From the NCBI GenBank assembly GCA_027003085.1, contig JALWYR010000130.1:1-18837 (forward strand): a stretch of 18,837 bases of DNA, given 5' to 3'. Of the stretch, positions 1-7,277 are shown one piece after another; position 1 is the stretch's first letter; each line of letters starts with the position of its first letter. Under the pieces are notes generated by a model. That model was given only the letters and a program-made list of their open reading frames with translations. It made no database searches and had not been told where the DNA came from. Source of the DNA: Flavobacteriales bacterium (lineage in GTDB: Bacteria > Bacteroidota > Bacteroidia > Flavobacteriales > Flavobacteriaceae). Made by a program: the position numbers and the translations under genes.

Positions 1-50
1 CTACAACTTTTCCAATACTTTATGCTTGAAGCGATGCCGGCGCGGCATGG

Positions 51-317
51 TTTGCTGCCGGCGAGCAGGCTCCGAGGAACCGAGGAGACACCGCAGCCGG
101 CCCTTAGCAAACCGCCGCGGCCCAAGCCGCATTTGAGCGGACAGCCCGGCGGCTGCGGCGTGATGGCCGGCTTGCACGAGGGCGTTCCGCCGGCCGAAGT
201 GTAAGCCGAGGCGCCGCCACAGCGCCGAAGGCGCTGACGGGTTGCCTCCGGCAAACCGTAGCGGGCATCCGCCCGCCGGCGGCGCCCAGAACGCCGGCAG
301 CCGGGCGACCAAAAAAT
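51..317 (+). repeat. GC-rich intergenic element, copy A
   Basis: This non-coding block is rich in CCGGC/GCCGG motifs and has no convincing gene. By eye it is collinear with the reverse complement of 16131-16374. Three stretches match best: 51-117 with 16312-16374, the GAGGGCGTTCCGCCGG stretch near 178-194 with GAGGGCGCTCCGCCGT in the other copy, and 274-317 with 16131-16172. Both copies end in GGGCG(A/C)C followed by an A-run. The left limit is uncertain, because 1-50 resembles it in composition but was not aligned. It lies 57 bp upstream of lysA. It could be a dispersed repeat, a structured RNA or a decayed mobile element; the sequence does not decide between these. Confidence 0.6.
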
Positions 318-350
318 AGAAATGGCATAGGACAAGCCGGCAAAATAATG

Positions 351-358
351 TAATTTCG
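351..358 (+). promoter_or_regulatory. possible -7 promoter box of lysA
   Basis: TAATTTCG differs at one base from the Bacteroidota -7 box TAnnTTTG and lies 16 bp before the lysA start. I see no convincing -33 TTG at the usual distance, so the call is weak. Confidence 0.3.
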
Positions 359-374
359 TGCCAAAACACCGACG

Positions 375-1511
375 ATGAACCGCAGGGAATTGCTTTTGGA
401 CATTGCGCGGCACTACGGAACACCCGCCTATGTGTATGACCTGGAAGATGTACGGATGCGGTATTTGCACTTGAAGGATGCTTTGAAAGGATTGCCGGCC
501 GACATACATTATGCCGTAAAGGCCAATGCGCATCCCGAAATATTGCGCACTTTGCTGGAAATGGGCAGCGGCGCGGATTGTGTGTCGGTGCAAGAGGTGG
601 AACACGTTTTGGAAGCGGGATTTCCGCCCGGCAAGGTGCTTTATACGCCCAGTTGTCCGACCGAAGCGGAATTGCGCAGGGCCTTTGAACTGGGGGTGCG
701 GGTGCATATCGGTGCTTTGGAATATTTGCCCTGGGTGGCGGAGCATTATCCCGGCCGGCCTATCGGTTTGCGACTCAATCCGGATGTGCGCATCGAAGGG
801 AACCTGAAAATAGCCACCGCCCACGCCGGAAGCAAATTCGGCATACCTTGGACGCAAAGCAAGGAACTGATGAAATTGCTACACAAACGGCCCTTGCGCG
901 TTACGGGTTTGCACGTGCATATCGGGTCGGACGTGCATTCGTGGGAGGATTTGGCGCGTGGGGTGGATTTCCTGACCGAAATTGCGGAGGAATTTCCCGA
1001 TTTGACCTATTTGGATTTCGGAAGCGGACTCAAAGTGCCCTATCGCAAAGGTGATAAAGAAATAGACTTGGCGGCCTACGCCGGCCATATCGCCCGGCGG
1101 ATGAAAGCTTTGCCGCATTTGCGTATCAAATTGGAACCCGGAAAATTCCTGGTGGCCCGGAGTGGTGTTTTCCTGATGCAGGTTACCACCGTCAAACGGA
1201 CGCCTTTCAAAACTTTTGCGGGAGTAAATACGGGTTTTAATCATATGCTCAGGCCGATGTATTACGATGCCTATCACGCCATTGAAAACCTATCCAATCC
1301 GGGCGGTAAGGAACAGGTTTATGACGTGGTGGGCAACCTGTGCGAAGAAGACACTTTTGCCCGCGCTCGCAAGTTGCCCGAAGTGCGGAAAGGTGATATT
1401 TTGGCCTTGCACAATGCCGGCGCCTACGGCTATGTGATGGCTTCGCACTACAACCTGCGGCCCTTGCCCAAAGAAATTATTGTGGATGGAAAACGGATAT
1501 ATGAAGCATAA
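375..1511 (+). CDS. lysA: diaminopimelate decarboxylase
   Basis: This PLP-dependent fold-type III decarboxylase converts meso-diaminopimelate to lysine, the last step of lysine synthesis, in the cytoplasm. The 378-residue protein has the alanine-racemase-like barrel first, with the Schiff-base lysine in HYAVKANAHP near residue 48 and the GADCVS and GLHVHIGS motifs after it. The phosphate-binding loop reads DFGSG and the substrate loop EPGKFLV. The C-terminal beta domain supplies CEEDTFA and NAGAYGYVMAS, which complete the active site across the dimer. The EPGK and CEEDTF variants are those I associate with flavobacterial LysA. Carboxynorspermidine decarboxylase is a related alternative but fits the motifs less well. 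The last 11 bp overlap the next gene, so the two are probably cotranscribed. Confidence 0.9.
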   Translation: MNRRELLLDIARHYGTPAYVYDLEDVRMRYLHLKDALKGLPADIHYAVKANAHPEILRTLLEMGSGADCVSVQEVEHVLEAGFPPGKVLYTPSCPTEAELRRAFELGVRVHIGALEYLPWVAEHYPGRPIGLRLNPDVRIEGNLKIATAHAGSKFGIPWTQSKELMKLLHKRPLRVTGLHVHIGSDVHSWEDLARGVDFLTEIAEEFPDLTYLDFGSGLKVPYRKGDKEIDLAAYAGHIARRMKALPHLRIKLEPGKFLVARSGVFLMQVTTVKRTPFKTFAGVNTGFNHMLRPMYYDAYHAIENLSNPGGKEQVYDVVGNLCEEDTFARARKLPEVRKGDILALHNAGAYGYVMASHYNLRPLPKEIIVDGKRIYEA

Positions 1512-2616
1512 ACCGAAAATCATACCGGCCCCGGGGTGGCTCGTCGTATTTACGGTGTGGATGGCCTTCCTTGCGTGCCGGAACAGCACAAAGGACGAAC
1601 CGAGTTTTACCGGACGGGAAATTCCGGTGCCCGAAAACGTGAGCGATACACTTGGCGTGATGTTCTACAATGTGGAAAACCTGTTCGACACCATCGACGA
1701 CCCCCGTCACAACGATAACGATTTTTTGCCGGCCGGGGCTTTTTTGTGGGACGGCGTCAAATACAAGCAAAAAATACGGAATCTGGCCCGGGTGATTGAG
1801 CGTTTTGCCCGCCGGCGCGAAGCGCCGGTGCTTATCGGCCTGGCCGAAGTGGAAAACGACCGGGTGTTGCGCGATTTGACCGGCGACAGTTTGTTACGTC
1901 CTTACCAATACCGGTTTATTCATTACGAATCGCCGGATTTCCGGGGTATCGATGTGGCCTTACTCTACCGGCCGCCTTTTAAGGTTTTTTACCGCAAGCC
2001 CGTAAAGGTGTATTACGATACGGGGCGCCGGCGCCGCCGTTTGCGGGACATTTTGGTGGTAGGCGGACGCGTGCGGGGCGATACGCTTTTTGTGGTGGTC
2101 AATCATTGGCCGTCGCAACGCAAAGGAAGCCGGCGCAGCGAGCCCGAACGCGAAGCGGCGGCCCGGGCCTTGGCACGAACCGCCGATGCCTTGCGCAACA
2201 AATTCGGGCGGGTAAAGATTTTGATAATGGGCGATTTTAATGAAAATCCCGACGGGAAAGCCGTTCAAAACATCCTGCACCCGCACCGGAAACGCACGGA
2301 TGCGCGGGGTTGGTATGCGCCGCTAACGCACCAATGGAACCCACGCCGCACCGGAAGTGCACGTTTTCACGGGCGCTGGAATTTGTTTGACCAAATTTTT
2401 GTCAACCGTTCGCTTCTTGCGCTCGACTCTACGGATAGAGGCGGACAATGGTTGTTGTTGAAGGCGGGGATTTTCCGCGACCGGATATTGTTGCAGGGAC
2501 GGGGCATTCACCGCAGCTTTCACGGCACGGAGTTCGACCCGGAAGGATTTAGCGACCACTTGCCGGTGTATGTGCTGTTGGGTTACGTGGAAAACCGGGA
2601 TAAGGACGGGAAATAA
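1501..2616 (+). CDS. endonuclease/exonuclease/phosphatase family lipoprotein
   Basis: This 371-residue protein has the DNase I-like metallophosphoesterase fold. Visible motifs are FYNVENLFDT (near residue 55, metal and substrate Asn), a metal-ligand Glu in GLAEVEND, VVNHWPSQ, the catalytic MGDFNENP and the C-terminal SDHLPV. I chose ATG 1501 because it gives a clean lipoprotein signal: a basic start, a hydrophobic stretch and a lipobox FLAC with the lipidated cysteine near residue 26. A TTG seven codons upstream is possible but adds nothing. The protein is therefore probably anchored in an envelope membrane, facing the periplasm or surface. The substrate (nucleic acid, nucleotide or phospholipid head group) cannot be told from sequence. 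The start lies inside the end of lysA, implying coupled translation, though no functional link to lysine synthesis is apparent. Confidence 0.8.
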   Translation: MKHKPKIIPAPGWLVVFTVWMAFLACRNSTKDEPSFTGREIPVPENVSDTLGVMFYNVENLFDTIDDPRHNDNDFLPAGAFLWDGVKYKQKIRNLARVIERFARRREAPVLIGLAEVENDRVLRDLTGDSLLRPYQYRFIHYESPDFRGIDVALLYRPPFKVFYRKPVKVYYDTGRRRRRLRDILVVGGRVRGDTLFVVVNHWPSQRKGSRRSEPEREAAARALARTADALRNKFGRVKILIMGDFNENPDGKAVQNILHPHRKRTDARGWYAPLTHQWNPRRTGSARFHGRWNLFDQIFVNRSLLALDSTDRGGQWLLLKAGIFRDRILLQGRGIHRSFHGTEFDPEGFSDHLPVYVLLGYVENRDKDGK

Positions 2617-2656
2617 TAGGTATTGCCAAGGTGGATTTGTTGGAATGCCCCGGAGA

Positions 2657-2703
2657 ATAAATTCCTCAAACTTTCCGTTTTGGGGTATTTTGAGGAAAAT
2701 TGA
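2657..2703 (+). repeat. direct repeat, left copy, flanking the ATPase gene
   Basis: The core 2657-2696 matches 3983-4022 at 39 of 40 positions (G at 2684, A at 4010). Extending to 2703 adds two more mismatches. Inside it, TTCCTCAAA (2662-2670) and TTTGAGGAA (2689-2697) form a 9-bp inverted repeat around an 18-bp centre. It begins 40 bp after the preceding gene's stop and also contains the candidate -33 element of the ATPase promoter. Confidence 0.85.
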
Positions 2704-2712
2704 TTAGTTTTG
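2678..2712 (+). promoter_or_regulatory. promoter of the ATPase gene
   Basis: TTTTG (2678-2682) and TAGTTTTG (2705-2712) match the Bacteroidota -33 TTTG and -7 TAnnTTTG boxes with a 22-bp spacer, at the long end of the accepted range. Transcription would start near 2718 and give a leader of about 17 nt. The -33 part lies inside the left direct repeat. Confidence 0.55.
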
Positions 2713-2734
2713 AGGGAAGAAAAGCCATCAGGGG

Positions 2735-3949
2735 ATGACTCAAATCATACGAAAAACCTTATTGGATAAACTTACTGTTTTGAAAGACCGGAATCTGATA
2801 AAGGTCATTACCGGTGCGCGCCGTGTGGGAAAATCCACTTTGCTGTTGCAGTTCCAGGAACGTTTACGGGCTGAAAATCCGGACGTTTCGATTGTTTCGG
2901 TTAATTTGGATTTGCCCGAATTCCGGGTGCTTGCCGAAAAACATTGGAAGGAAATTTATGATTACATCCTGATGCAAACCCGTAGGGATAAGAAAAATTA
3001 TGTTTTTATAGACGAGGTTCAAAATATACCGGAATTTGAAAAATTACTGGAAGGATTATTTGTAACACCCAACATTGACTTATATGTAACGGGTTCGAAT
3101 GCTTATTTACTATCGAGCGAATTGGCCACTTTACTCACGGGAAGGGCCTATGAAATCAACGTTTTACCGTTTTCGTTCGCCGAATTTTTGGAATTTACCG
3201 GTAAAAGGGATAATCCCGACCGTGCCTTTGCCGAATATTTGCGTATAGGCGGCTTTCCCGAGGCCGTGAAATTGGCCGCAAAAGGGGAGCATTTCGTATA
3301 TGAATATTTGCAAACCGTATTTCGAAATATTTATGAGAATGATATACGAAAACGGCACCGGATTTTTCGCGAAACATCTTATATTGAAGTAATCAAATTT
3401 TTGATAGACAGTATTGGCTCCATTGTTTCGGGAAGAAATATTGCCCGTGTATTGACAGCCAACGGAAAAAAAATTGATAATAAGACCGTTTCACGATATA
3501 TCGATACCCTTGTTGAGGCATTCCTGTTTTACAGGGTAAGCAGGTACGATATCAAAGGGAAACAACTTTTGGCCACCTTGGAAAAATACTATTTGGTTGA
3601 TTTGGGGTTTCGCTATGCTTTGTTGGGCAAGGAACTACAAGCCGATGCCGGACGTTTGTTGGAAAATGTGATTTATTTGGAACTCCTACGTAGAAACTAT
3701 CAAATATGGGTGGGTAAAGTGGAAAAATATGAAGTGGACTTCGTTGTCAGGGACAACAAAGGATACACCCAATATATACAGGTTGCTTATACCATTAAAG
3801 ATGTTAAAACCTTTGAAAGGGAAATGAAGCCGTTTTTTAATATCCCCGATTACAACCAACGAATGATTATCAGTATGGACTACGATACAGGGTCTTACCA
3901 AGGAGTAAAACTTGTCAATGCCATTGATTGGTTATTGGCAGAACAATAA
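2735..3949 (+). CDS. AAA+ ATPase with DUF4143 domain (COG1373 type)
   Basis: This 404-residue protein belongs to the predicted ATPases with an N-terminal AAA+ domain and a C-terminal DUF4143 domain. Walker A is GARRVGKS (residues 27-34), Walker B is YVFIDEVQ with acidic residues at 93-94, and a sensor-like VTGSNAYLL follows. A winged-helix-like middle comes next, then a C-terminal region with ENVIYLELL, YEVDFVV and YIQVAY, the E/D/Q-V spacing of a PD-(D/E)xK nuclease-like fold. The family is common and often multi-copy in Bacteroidota and archaea, and its role is not settled. The gene is visibly more AT-rich than its neighbours, has its own promoter, and sits between 40-47 bp direct repeats 31 and 33 bp from its ends. 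That suggests it arrived as a discrete cassette. No transposase or integrase accompanies it. Confidence 0.88.
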   Translation: MTQIIRKTLLDKLTVLKDRNLIKVITGARRVGKSTLLLQFQERLRAENPDVSIVSVNLDLPEFRVLAEKHWKEIYDYILMQTRRDKKNYVFIDEVQNIPEFEKLLEGLFVTPNIDLYVTGSNAYLLSSELATLLTGRAYEINVLPFSFAEFLEFTGKRDNPDRAFAEYLRIGGFPEAVKLAAKGEHFVYEYLQTVFRNIYENDIRKRHRIFRETSYIEVIKFLIDSIGSIVSGRNIARVLTANGKKIDNKTVSRYIDTLVEAFLFYRVSRYDIKGKQLLATLEKYYLVDLGFRYALLGKELQADAGRLLENVIYLELLRRNYQIWVGKVEKYEVDFVVRDNKGYTQYIQVAYTIKDVKTFEREMKPFFNIPDYNQRMIISMDYDTGSYQGVKLVNAIDWLLAEQ

Positions 3950-3982
3950 CCGGATGAACAGTTGAAGGTTATTAGACCGGCT

Positions 3983-4029
3983 ATAAATTCCTCAAACTTT
4001 CCGTTTTGGAGTATTTTGAGGAGATTTGA
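3983..4029 (+). repeat. direct repeat, right copy, flanking the ATPase gene
   Basis: This is the partner of 2657-2703, with 39 of 40 identical positions over 3983-4022. The internal inverted repeat is kept as TCCTCAAA (3989-3996) and TTTGAGGA (4015-4022). It starts 33 bp after the ATPase stop codon. The start-to-start period of the two copies is 1326 bp. Confidence 0.85.
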
Positions 4030-4080
4030 AGGGACGCTGATTGATGTTCCTGATGCCGGCAAACAGAAAACATATAAGCG

Positions 4081-4112
4081 GAAAAGGCCGCCCGGTTGTA
4101 GGCGGCCTTTTC
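4081..4112 (+). terminator. rho-independent terminator
   Basis: GAAAAGGCCGCC (4081-4092) and GGCGGCCTTTTC (4101-4112) form a perfect 12-bp stem with an 8-nt loop, with A-runs on one side and T-runs on the other, so it could act in both directions. It would end the ATPase transcript about 130 bp after its stop and shield the downstream acyl-CoA dehydrogenase gene. Confidence 0.75.
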
Positions 4113-4408
4113 ATGGCAAGTGGTTTTTGATAAGGGCGGAGATGATGAGAAAAACAATTTAGGACATTGGCAAGTGTGTTGATAGGTTTTTTCAATATCA
4201 AAAATAGAACCACAAATCCGAACATTTGTCCCAAATCCTGTTGCACAAACAAAATGGGACAACTTTTTCCGGGATGATTTTTATCACCCTTTTGGCGGGA
4301 AATAAAAAAATAATGCTAACAAAAAGCAAAAATGCGTACTCAAATGATAATCATAGGCCGGGATTTGCCCGAAAAAATGTATTTTTAGCCACATCAAAAC
4401 AAAACCTT
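4113..4408. other. AT-rich intergenic stretch before the acyl-CoA dehydrogenase
   Basis: I see no gene here. It holds a perfect 8-bp inverted repeat, TTGTCCCA (4226-4233) and TGGGACAA (4255-4262), with a 21-nt centre and a short T-run after it. An open frame runs in from 4226 to the downstream gene, but its extra 61 codons have no family character. TATTTTTA (4380-4387) is one base off the -7 box and may be the downstream promoter, though no -33 box is well placed. Confidence 0.4.
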
Positions 4409-5560
4409 ATGGATTTTTCACTTTCGGAAGAACATTTAATGATACAAGAAGCCGCACGGGATTTTGCCCGTGCCGAACTGCTTCCCGATGTTATCGAACG
4501 CGACAAAGAAGCCCGCTTCCCTGACCGTCAAGTCAAATTGATGGGCGAAATGGGTTTTATGGGTATGATGGTTTCGCAGCAATACGGCGGAAGCGGTATG
4601 GACACTCTGGCCTATGTGTTGGCCATGGAAGAAATTGCCAAGGTGGATGCATCCGCCGCCGTGATTATGAGCGTAAACAATTCGCTGGTTACTTGGGGAT
4701 TGGATCACTTTGGCACCGAAGAACAGAAACAAAAATATTTGGTTCCCCTGGCTTCGGGCCAAAAATTAGGTGCCTTTGCCCTGAGCGAACCCGAAGCCGG
4801 TAGCGATGCCACTCACCAACGCACCACTGCCATCGACAAAGGGGATTATTACCTGCTCAACGGCGTAAAAAACTGGATTACCAATGCCGGCCATGCCGAC
4901 ATTTTCCTGGTCATCGCCCAAACCCATCCCGAAAAAGGCCATCACGGCATCAATGCCTTTATTGTGGAAAAGGGTTGGGAAGGTTTTTCGCTCGGGCCCA
5001 AGGAAGACAAAATGGGTATCCGCAGTTCCGACACACATTCGTTGATTTTCCAGGATGTCAAAGTGCCCAAAGAAAACCGCATCGGCGAAGACGGTTTCGG
5101 CTTTAAGTTTGCCATGAAAACCTTGGCCGGTGGACGAATCGGCATTGCCGCTCAGGCTTTGGGTATTGCCCAGGGCGCCTACGAACGGGCCTTGCAATAT
5201 GCCAAGGAGCGCGAGGCCTTCGGCAAGCCCATTATTCACCACCAAGCCATTGCCTTCAAGTTGGCCGACATGAAAACCCGCATCGATGCGGCCCGGCATT
5301 TGATTTGGAAGGCGGCTTGGGACAAAGACCAAGGCAACGATTACAACCTCAGCAGCGCCATGGCCAAATACTACGCGGCCGAAACGGCCATGTGGGTAAC
5401 CACCCAGGCGGTACAAATCCACGGTGGCTACGGTTATGTGCGCGAATACCACGTGGAACGCATGATGCGCGACGCCAAAATCACGCAAATCTACGAAGGC
5501 ACGTCCGAAATTCAGCAAATCGTCATTGCCCGTTCGATTGCCAAGGAAAAAATCCGGTAA
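4409..5560 (+). CDS. acyl-CoA dehydrogenase (short-chain/butyryl-CoA type)
   Basis: This FAD flavoenzyme of 383 residues oxidises acyl-CoA to trans-2-enoyl-CoA in the cytoplasm and passes electrons to electron-transfer flavoprotein. The order is canonical: an alpha-helical N-domain, a middle beta-domain with FALSEPEAGSDA and NWITNAG (flavin contacts), then a C-terminal helical domain with GGRIGIAAQALG, QIHGGYGY and YEGTSEIQ. The catalytic base is the Glu of EGT, residue 363. A Glu here is typical of short- and medium-chain enzymes, whereas isovaleryl-CoA dehydrogenase places it elsewhere. ATG 4409 (MDFSLSEEH) gives the usual family length and N-terminus, so I prefer it over starts upstream. 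Exact chain-length specificity cannot be read from sequence. No other beta-oxidation gene is adjacent. Confidence 0.9.
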   Translation: MDFSLSEEHLMIQEAARDFARAELLPDVIERDKEARFPDRQVKLMGEMGFMGMMVSQQYGGSGMDTLAYVLAMEEIAKVDASAAVIMSVNNSLVTWGLDHFGTEEQKQKYLVPLASGQKLGAFALSEPEAGSDATHQRTTAIDKGDYYLLNGVKNWITNAGHADIFLVIAQTHPEKGHHGINAFIVEKGWEGFSLGPKEDKMGIRSSDTHSLIFQDVKVPKENRIGEDGFGFKFAMKTLAGGRIGIAAQALGIAQGAYERALQYAKEREAFGKPIIHHQAIAFKLADMKTRIDAARHLIWKAAWDKDQGNDYNLSSAMAKYYAAETAMWVTTQAVQIHGGYGYVREYHVERMMRDAKITQIYEGTSEIQQIVIARSIAKEKIR

Positions 5561-5846
5561 GCCGAAATTTTGGTTCGACCATAGTTAGCCGGCTGCCGGC
5601 GGTTGAAATAAGCACTTGGTAGTTAACGCCCCGGCAACAAGAGGCCACGCTTGGGTTTTAAATGGTGTTATGGATTTTGGGACCGGCTGCACTCATTCAT
5701 GCAGCATGGTATTAAAAGTTATAGGCGGGGCTACATCTATCTATAACATTTGAGGCTTGAAGCAAAACCAAATCGCCGGCATCCGGGCGCGAAAAAATAT
5801 CAGGTCAGTAGCGGACAAAGTGAGTTTTTGTAACTTGCATCCAAAG
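5561..5846. other. intergenic stretch with hairpins, no gene seen
   Basis: About 290 bp without a convincing coding frame. It carries GCTGCA (5686-5691) pairing with TGCAGC (5700-5705), and GTTATAG (5718-5724) pairing with CTATAAC (5741-5747). A GC-rich patch near 5587-5605 recalls the composition of elements A and B but is too short to align. TAACTTGC (5831-5838), just before pncA, looks like a damaged TAACTTTGC -7 box. Confidence 0.4.
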
Positions 5847-5855
5847 ATGCGTGCT

Positions 5856-6416
5856 ATGAAAAATTCCGCCCTTTTTATCGTGGATGTGCAAAACGACTTC
5901 CTGCCCGGCGGTGCCCTTGCCGTGCCACAAGGCGACGAAGTGATTGCGCCAATCAACGAACTGCAAAAACAATTCGAATGGATTTTTGCATCCAAAGACT
6001 GGCATCCGGCCGACACGAAACATTTTGAAAAATGGCCCGTGCACTGTGTGCGCGGCAGCCAAGGTGCCCGTTTTCCGGAAGCGCTGCATATTTCACGCAT
6101 CGAAAAAGTGTTCCTGAAAGGCACCGGGGCTTCCGACGACGGTTATTCGGCCTTTGAAGCCACCAATGCCGATTTGGAATTCTGCCTGCGTTCGCGCGGC
6201 ATACGCCAACTCTTTGTTTGCGGCCTGGCCACCGACTATTGTGTCAAAGCCACTGCTCTGGATGCCGCCCGCTTGGGCTTCGATGTGTTTGTGGTGCGCG
6301 ATGCCGTGCGCGCCGTGAACTTGCAGCCGGACGATGAACAAAAGGCCTTGGCCGAAATGGAAGCCGCCGGCATCCACATTATCCGATCCGACCAAATTAC
6401 CAAATATCGCCTATGA
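5856..6416 (+). CDS. pncA: nicotinamidase
   Basis: This isochorismatase-fold amidohydrolase converts nicotinamide to nicotinate and ammonia, feeding the deamidating NAD salvage route. In the 186-residue product the catalytic triad is visible as Asp10 (IVDVQNDF), Lys88 (VFLKG) and the nucleophile Cys129 (LATDYCVKAT). Metal ligands fit Asp48 and His50 in SKDWHPAD plus His63 in PVHCVRG, followed by the typical GS(Q)GA segment. I start at ATG 5856 (MKNSALFIVD), where the family begins. ATG 5847 would add three residues and is equally possible. The stop overlaps the start of the next gene by 4 bp (ATGA), so translation is probably coupled. Pyrazinamidase activity commonly accompanies this enzyme but cannot be read directly. 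Confidence 0.9.
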   Translation: MKNSALFIVDVQNDFLPGGALAVPQGDEVIAPINELQKQFEWIFASKDWHPADTKHFEKWPVHCVRGSQGARFPEALHISRIEKVFLKGTGASDDGYSAFEATNADLEFCLRSRGIRQLFVCGLATDYCVKATALDAARLGFDVFVVRDAVRAVNLQPDDEQKALAEMEAAGIHIIRSDQITKYRL

Positions 6417-7273
6417 TGCGCTCGATGACCGGCTACGGACAAGCCGAAACCGAAATACAAGGCCGGATTTACCGCGTGGAAATCCGTAGTGTTAATGCCA
6501 AGTATAACGACATCAATTTGCGGCTTCCGCAAAGTTTCCGGTCCAAGGAAATGGACATCCGCAAGCGTTTGCAAACCCGGCTTCGCCGTGGGAAAATCCA
6601 ATTGACACTTAATGAGGAAATTTCGCCTGACCTGGCACGCTTACAACTGAACGAAGGCGTGTTGGAAACCTACCGGAAAAAATTGCAAAACCTTTATCCC
6701 GGCGCCGACATCAATCACCTGTTGCCGGCTTTGCTACGACTTCCCGACGTGTGGCAAACGCCCGAAGAAGACATCGAATCGCTATGGGCCGGCGTGGAAG
6801 CGGCCATTGAACGTGCCATTGCGGCTTTGGATGATTACCGGATGAAAGAAGGAGCATCCATTTTTGCCGATTTGGAAAAACATTTGGAAGTGATACGCGG
6901 ATGCTTGGAGCAAATCGAAAAATTGGATCCGGAAAGGATGGAAAAAATCCGTAAGCGGCTCCACAAACTCACCGCCGACATCAAAGACCAAGCCGACCCG
7001 GCACGCCTGGAATTGGAACTGCTGCTCTTTGCCGACAAATTGGACATCAACGAAGAAAAACAACGGCTGCGTCATCATTTGGATTATTTTGTTCAAACAA
7101 TGCGAAGCGACCATTCCGAAAAAGGAAAAAAACTGAATTTTATCGCCCAGGAAATGGGGCGCGAAATCAACACCATCGGTTCCAAAGCCAACGATGCCGG
7201 CATCCAAAAATGCGTGGTGGAAATGAAAGAAGCCCTGGAAAAAATCAAGGAACAAACGGCCAATATCCTGTAA
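6413..7273 (+). CDS. YicC/YloC-family endoribonuclease
   Basis: This is a 286-residue cytoplasmic protein of the YicC family, whose Escherichia coli member has been described as an endoribonuclease acting in small-RNA turnover. The N-terminus carries the signature SMTGYGQAE, followed by VEIRSVNAKYNDINLRLP. The C-terminus holds the DUF1732 block with HLDYF, GKKLNFIAQEMGREINT, then IGSKANDA and a final ALEKIKEQTANIL helix. Translation starts at ATG 6413, overlapping the pncA stop as ATGATG; the second ATG (6416) is possible. In many bacteria yicC is followed by guanylate kinase. Here it is followed 4 bp later by a flavoprotein gene, so that linkage is lost. Confidence 0.88.
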   Translation: MMRSMTGYGQAETEIQGRIYRVEIRSVNAKYNDINLRLPQSFRSKEMDIRKRLQTRLRRGKIQLTLNEEISPDLARLQLNEGVLETYRKKLQNLYPGADINHLLPALLRLPDVWQTPEEDIESLWAGVEAAIERAIAALDDYRMKEGASIFADLEKHLEVIRGCLEQIEKLDPERMEKIRKRLHKLTADIKDQADPARLELELLLFADKLDINEEKQRLRHHLDYFVQTMRSDHSEKGKKLNFIAQEMGREINTIGSKANDAGIQKCVVEMKEALEKIKEQTANIL

Positions 7274-7277
7274 GCGA

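Noticed and set aside
1..423. Minus-strand open frame of 140 codons at the left edge
   Set aside because: It runs through the GC-rich repeat and the start of lysA, has low-complexity Pro/Ala/Arg-rich composition and no family resemblance.
2657..4029. CRISPR array or toxin-antitoxin pair
   Set aside because: Only two repeat copies exist, 1326 bp apart, with a full gene between them and no cas genes. No partner small gene accompanies the ATPase.
4766..5518. 250-codon minus-strand frame opposite the acyl-CoA dehydrogenase
   Set aside because: It is entirely within a confidently identified gene on the other strand, with no supporting signals.
5718..5747. Integron attC-like site (GTTATAG...CTATAAC)
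   Set aside because: The ends do not fit the GTTRRRY/RYYYAAC core sites, and no integrase or cassette array is visible.
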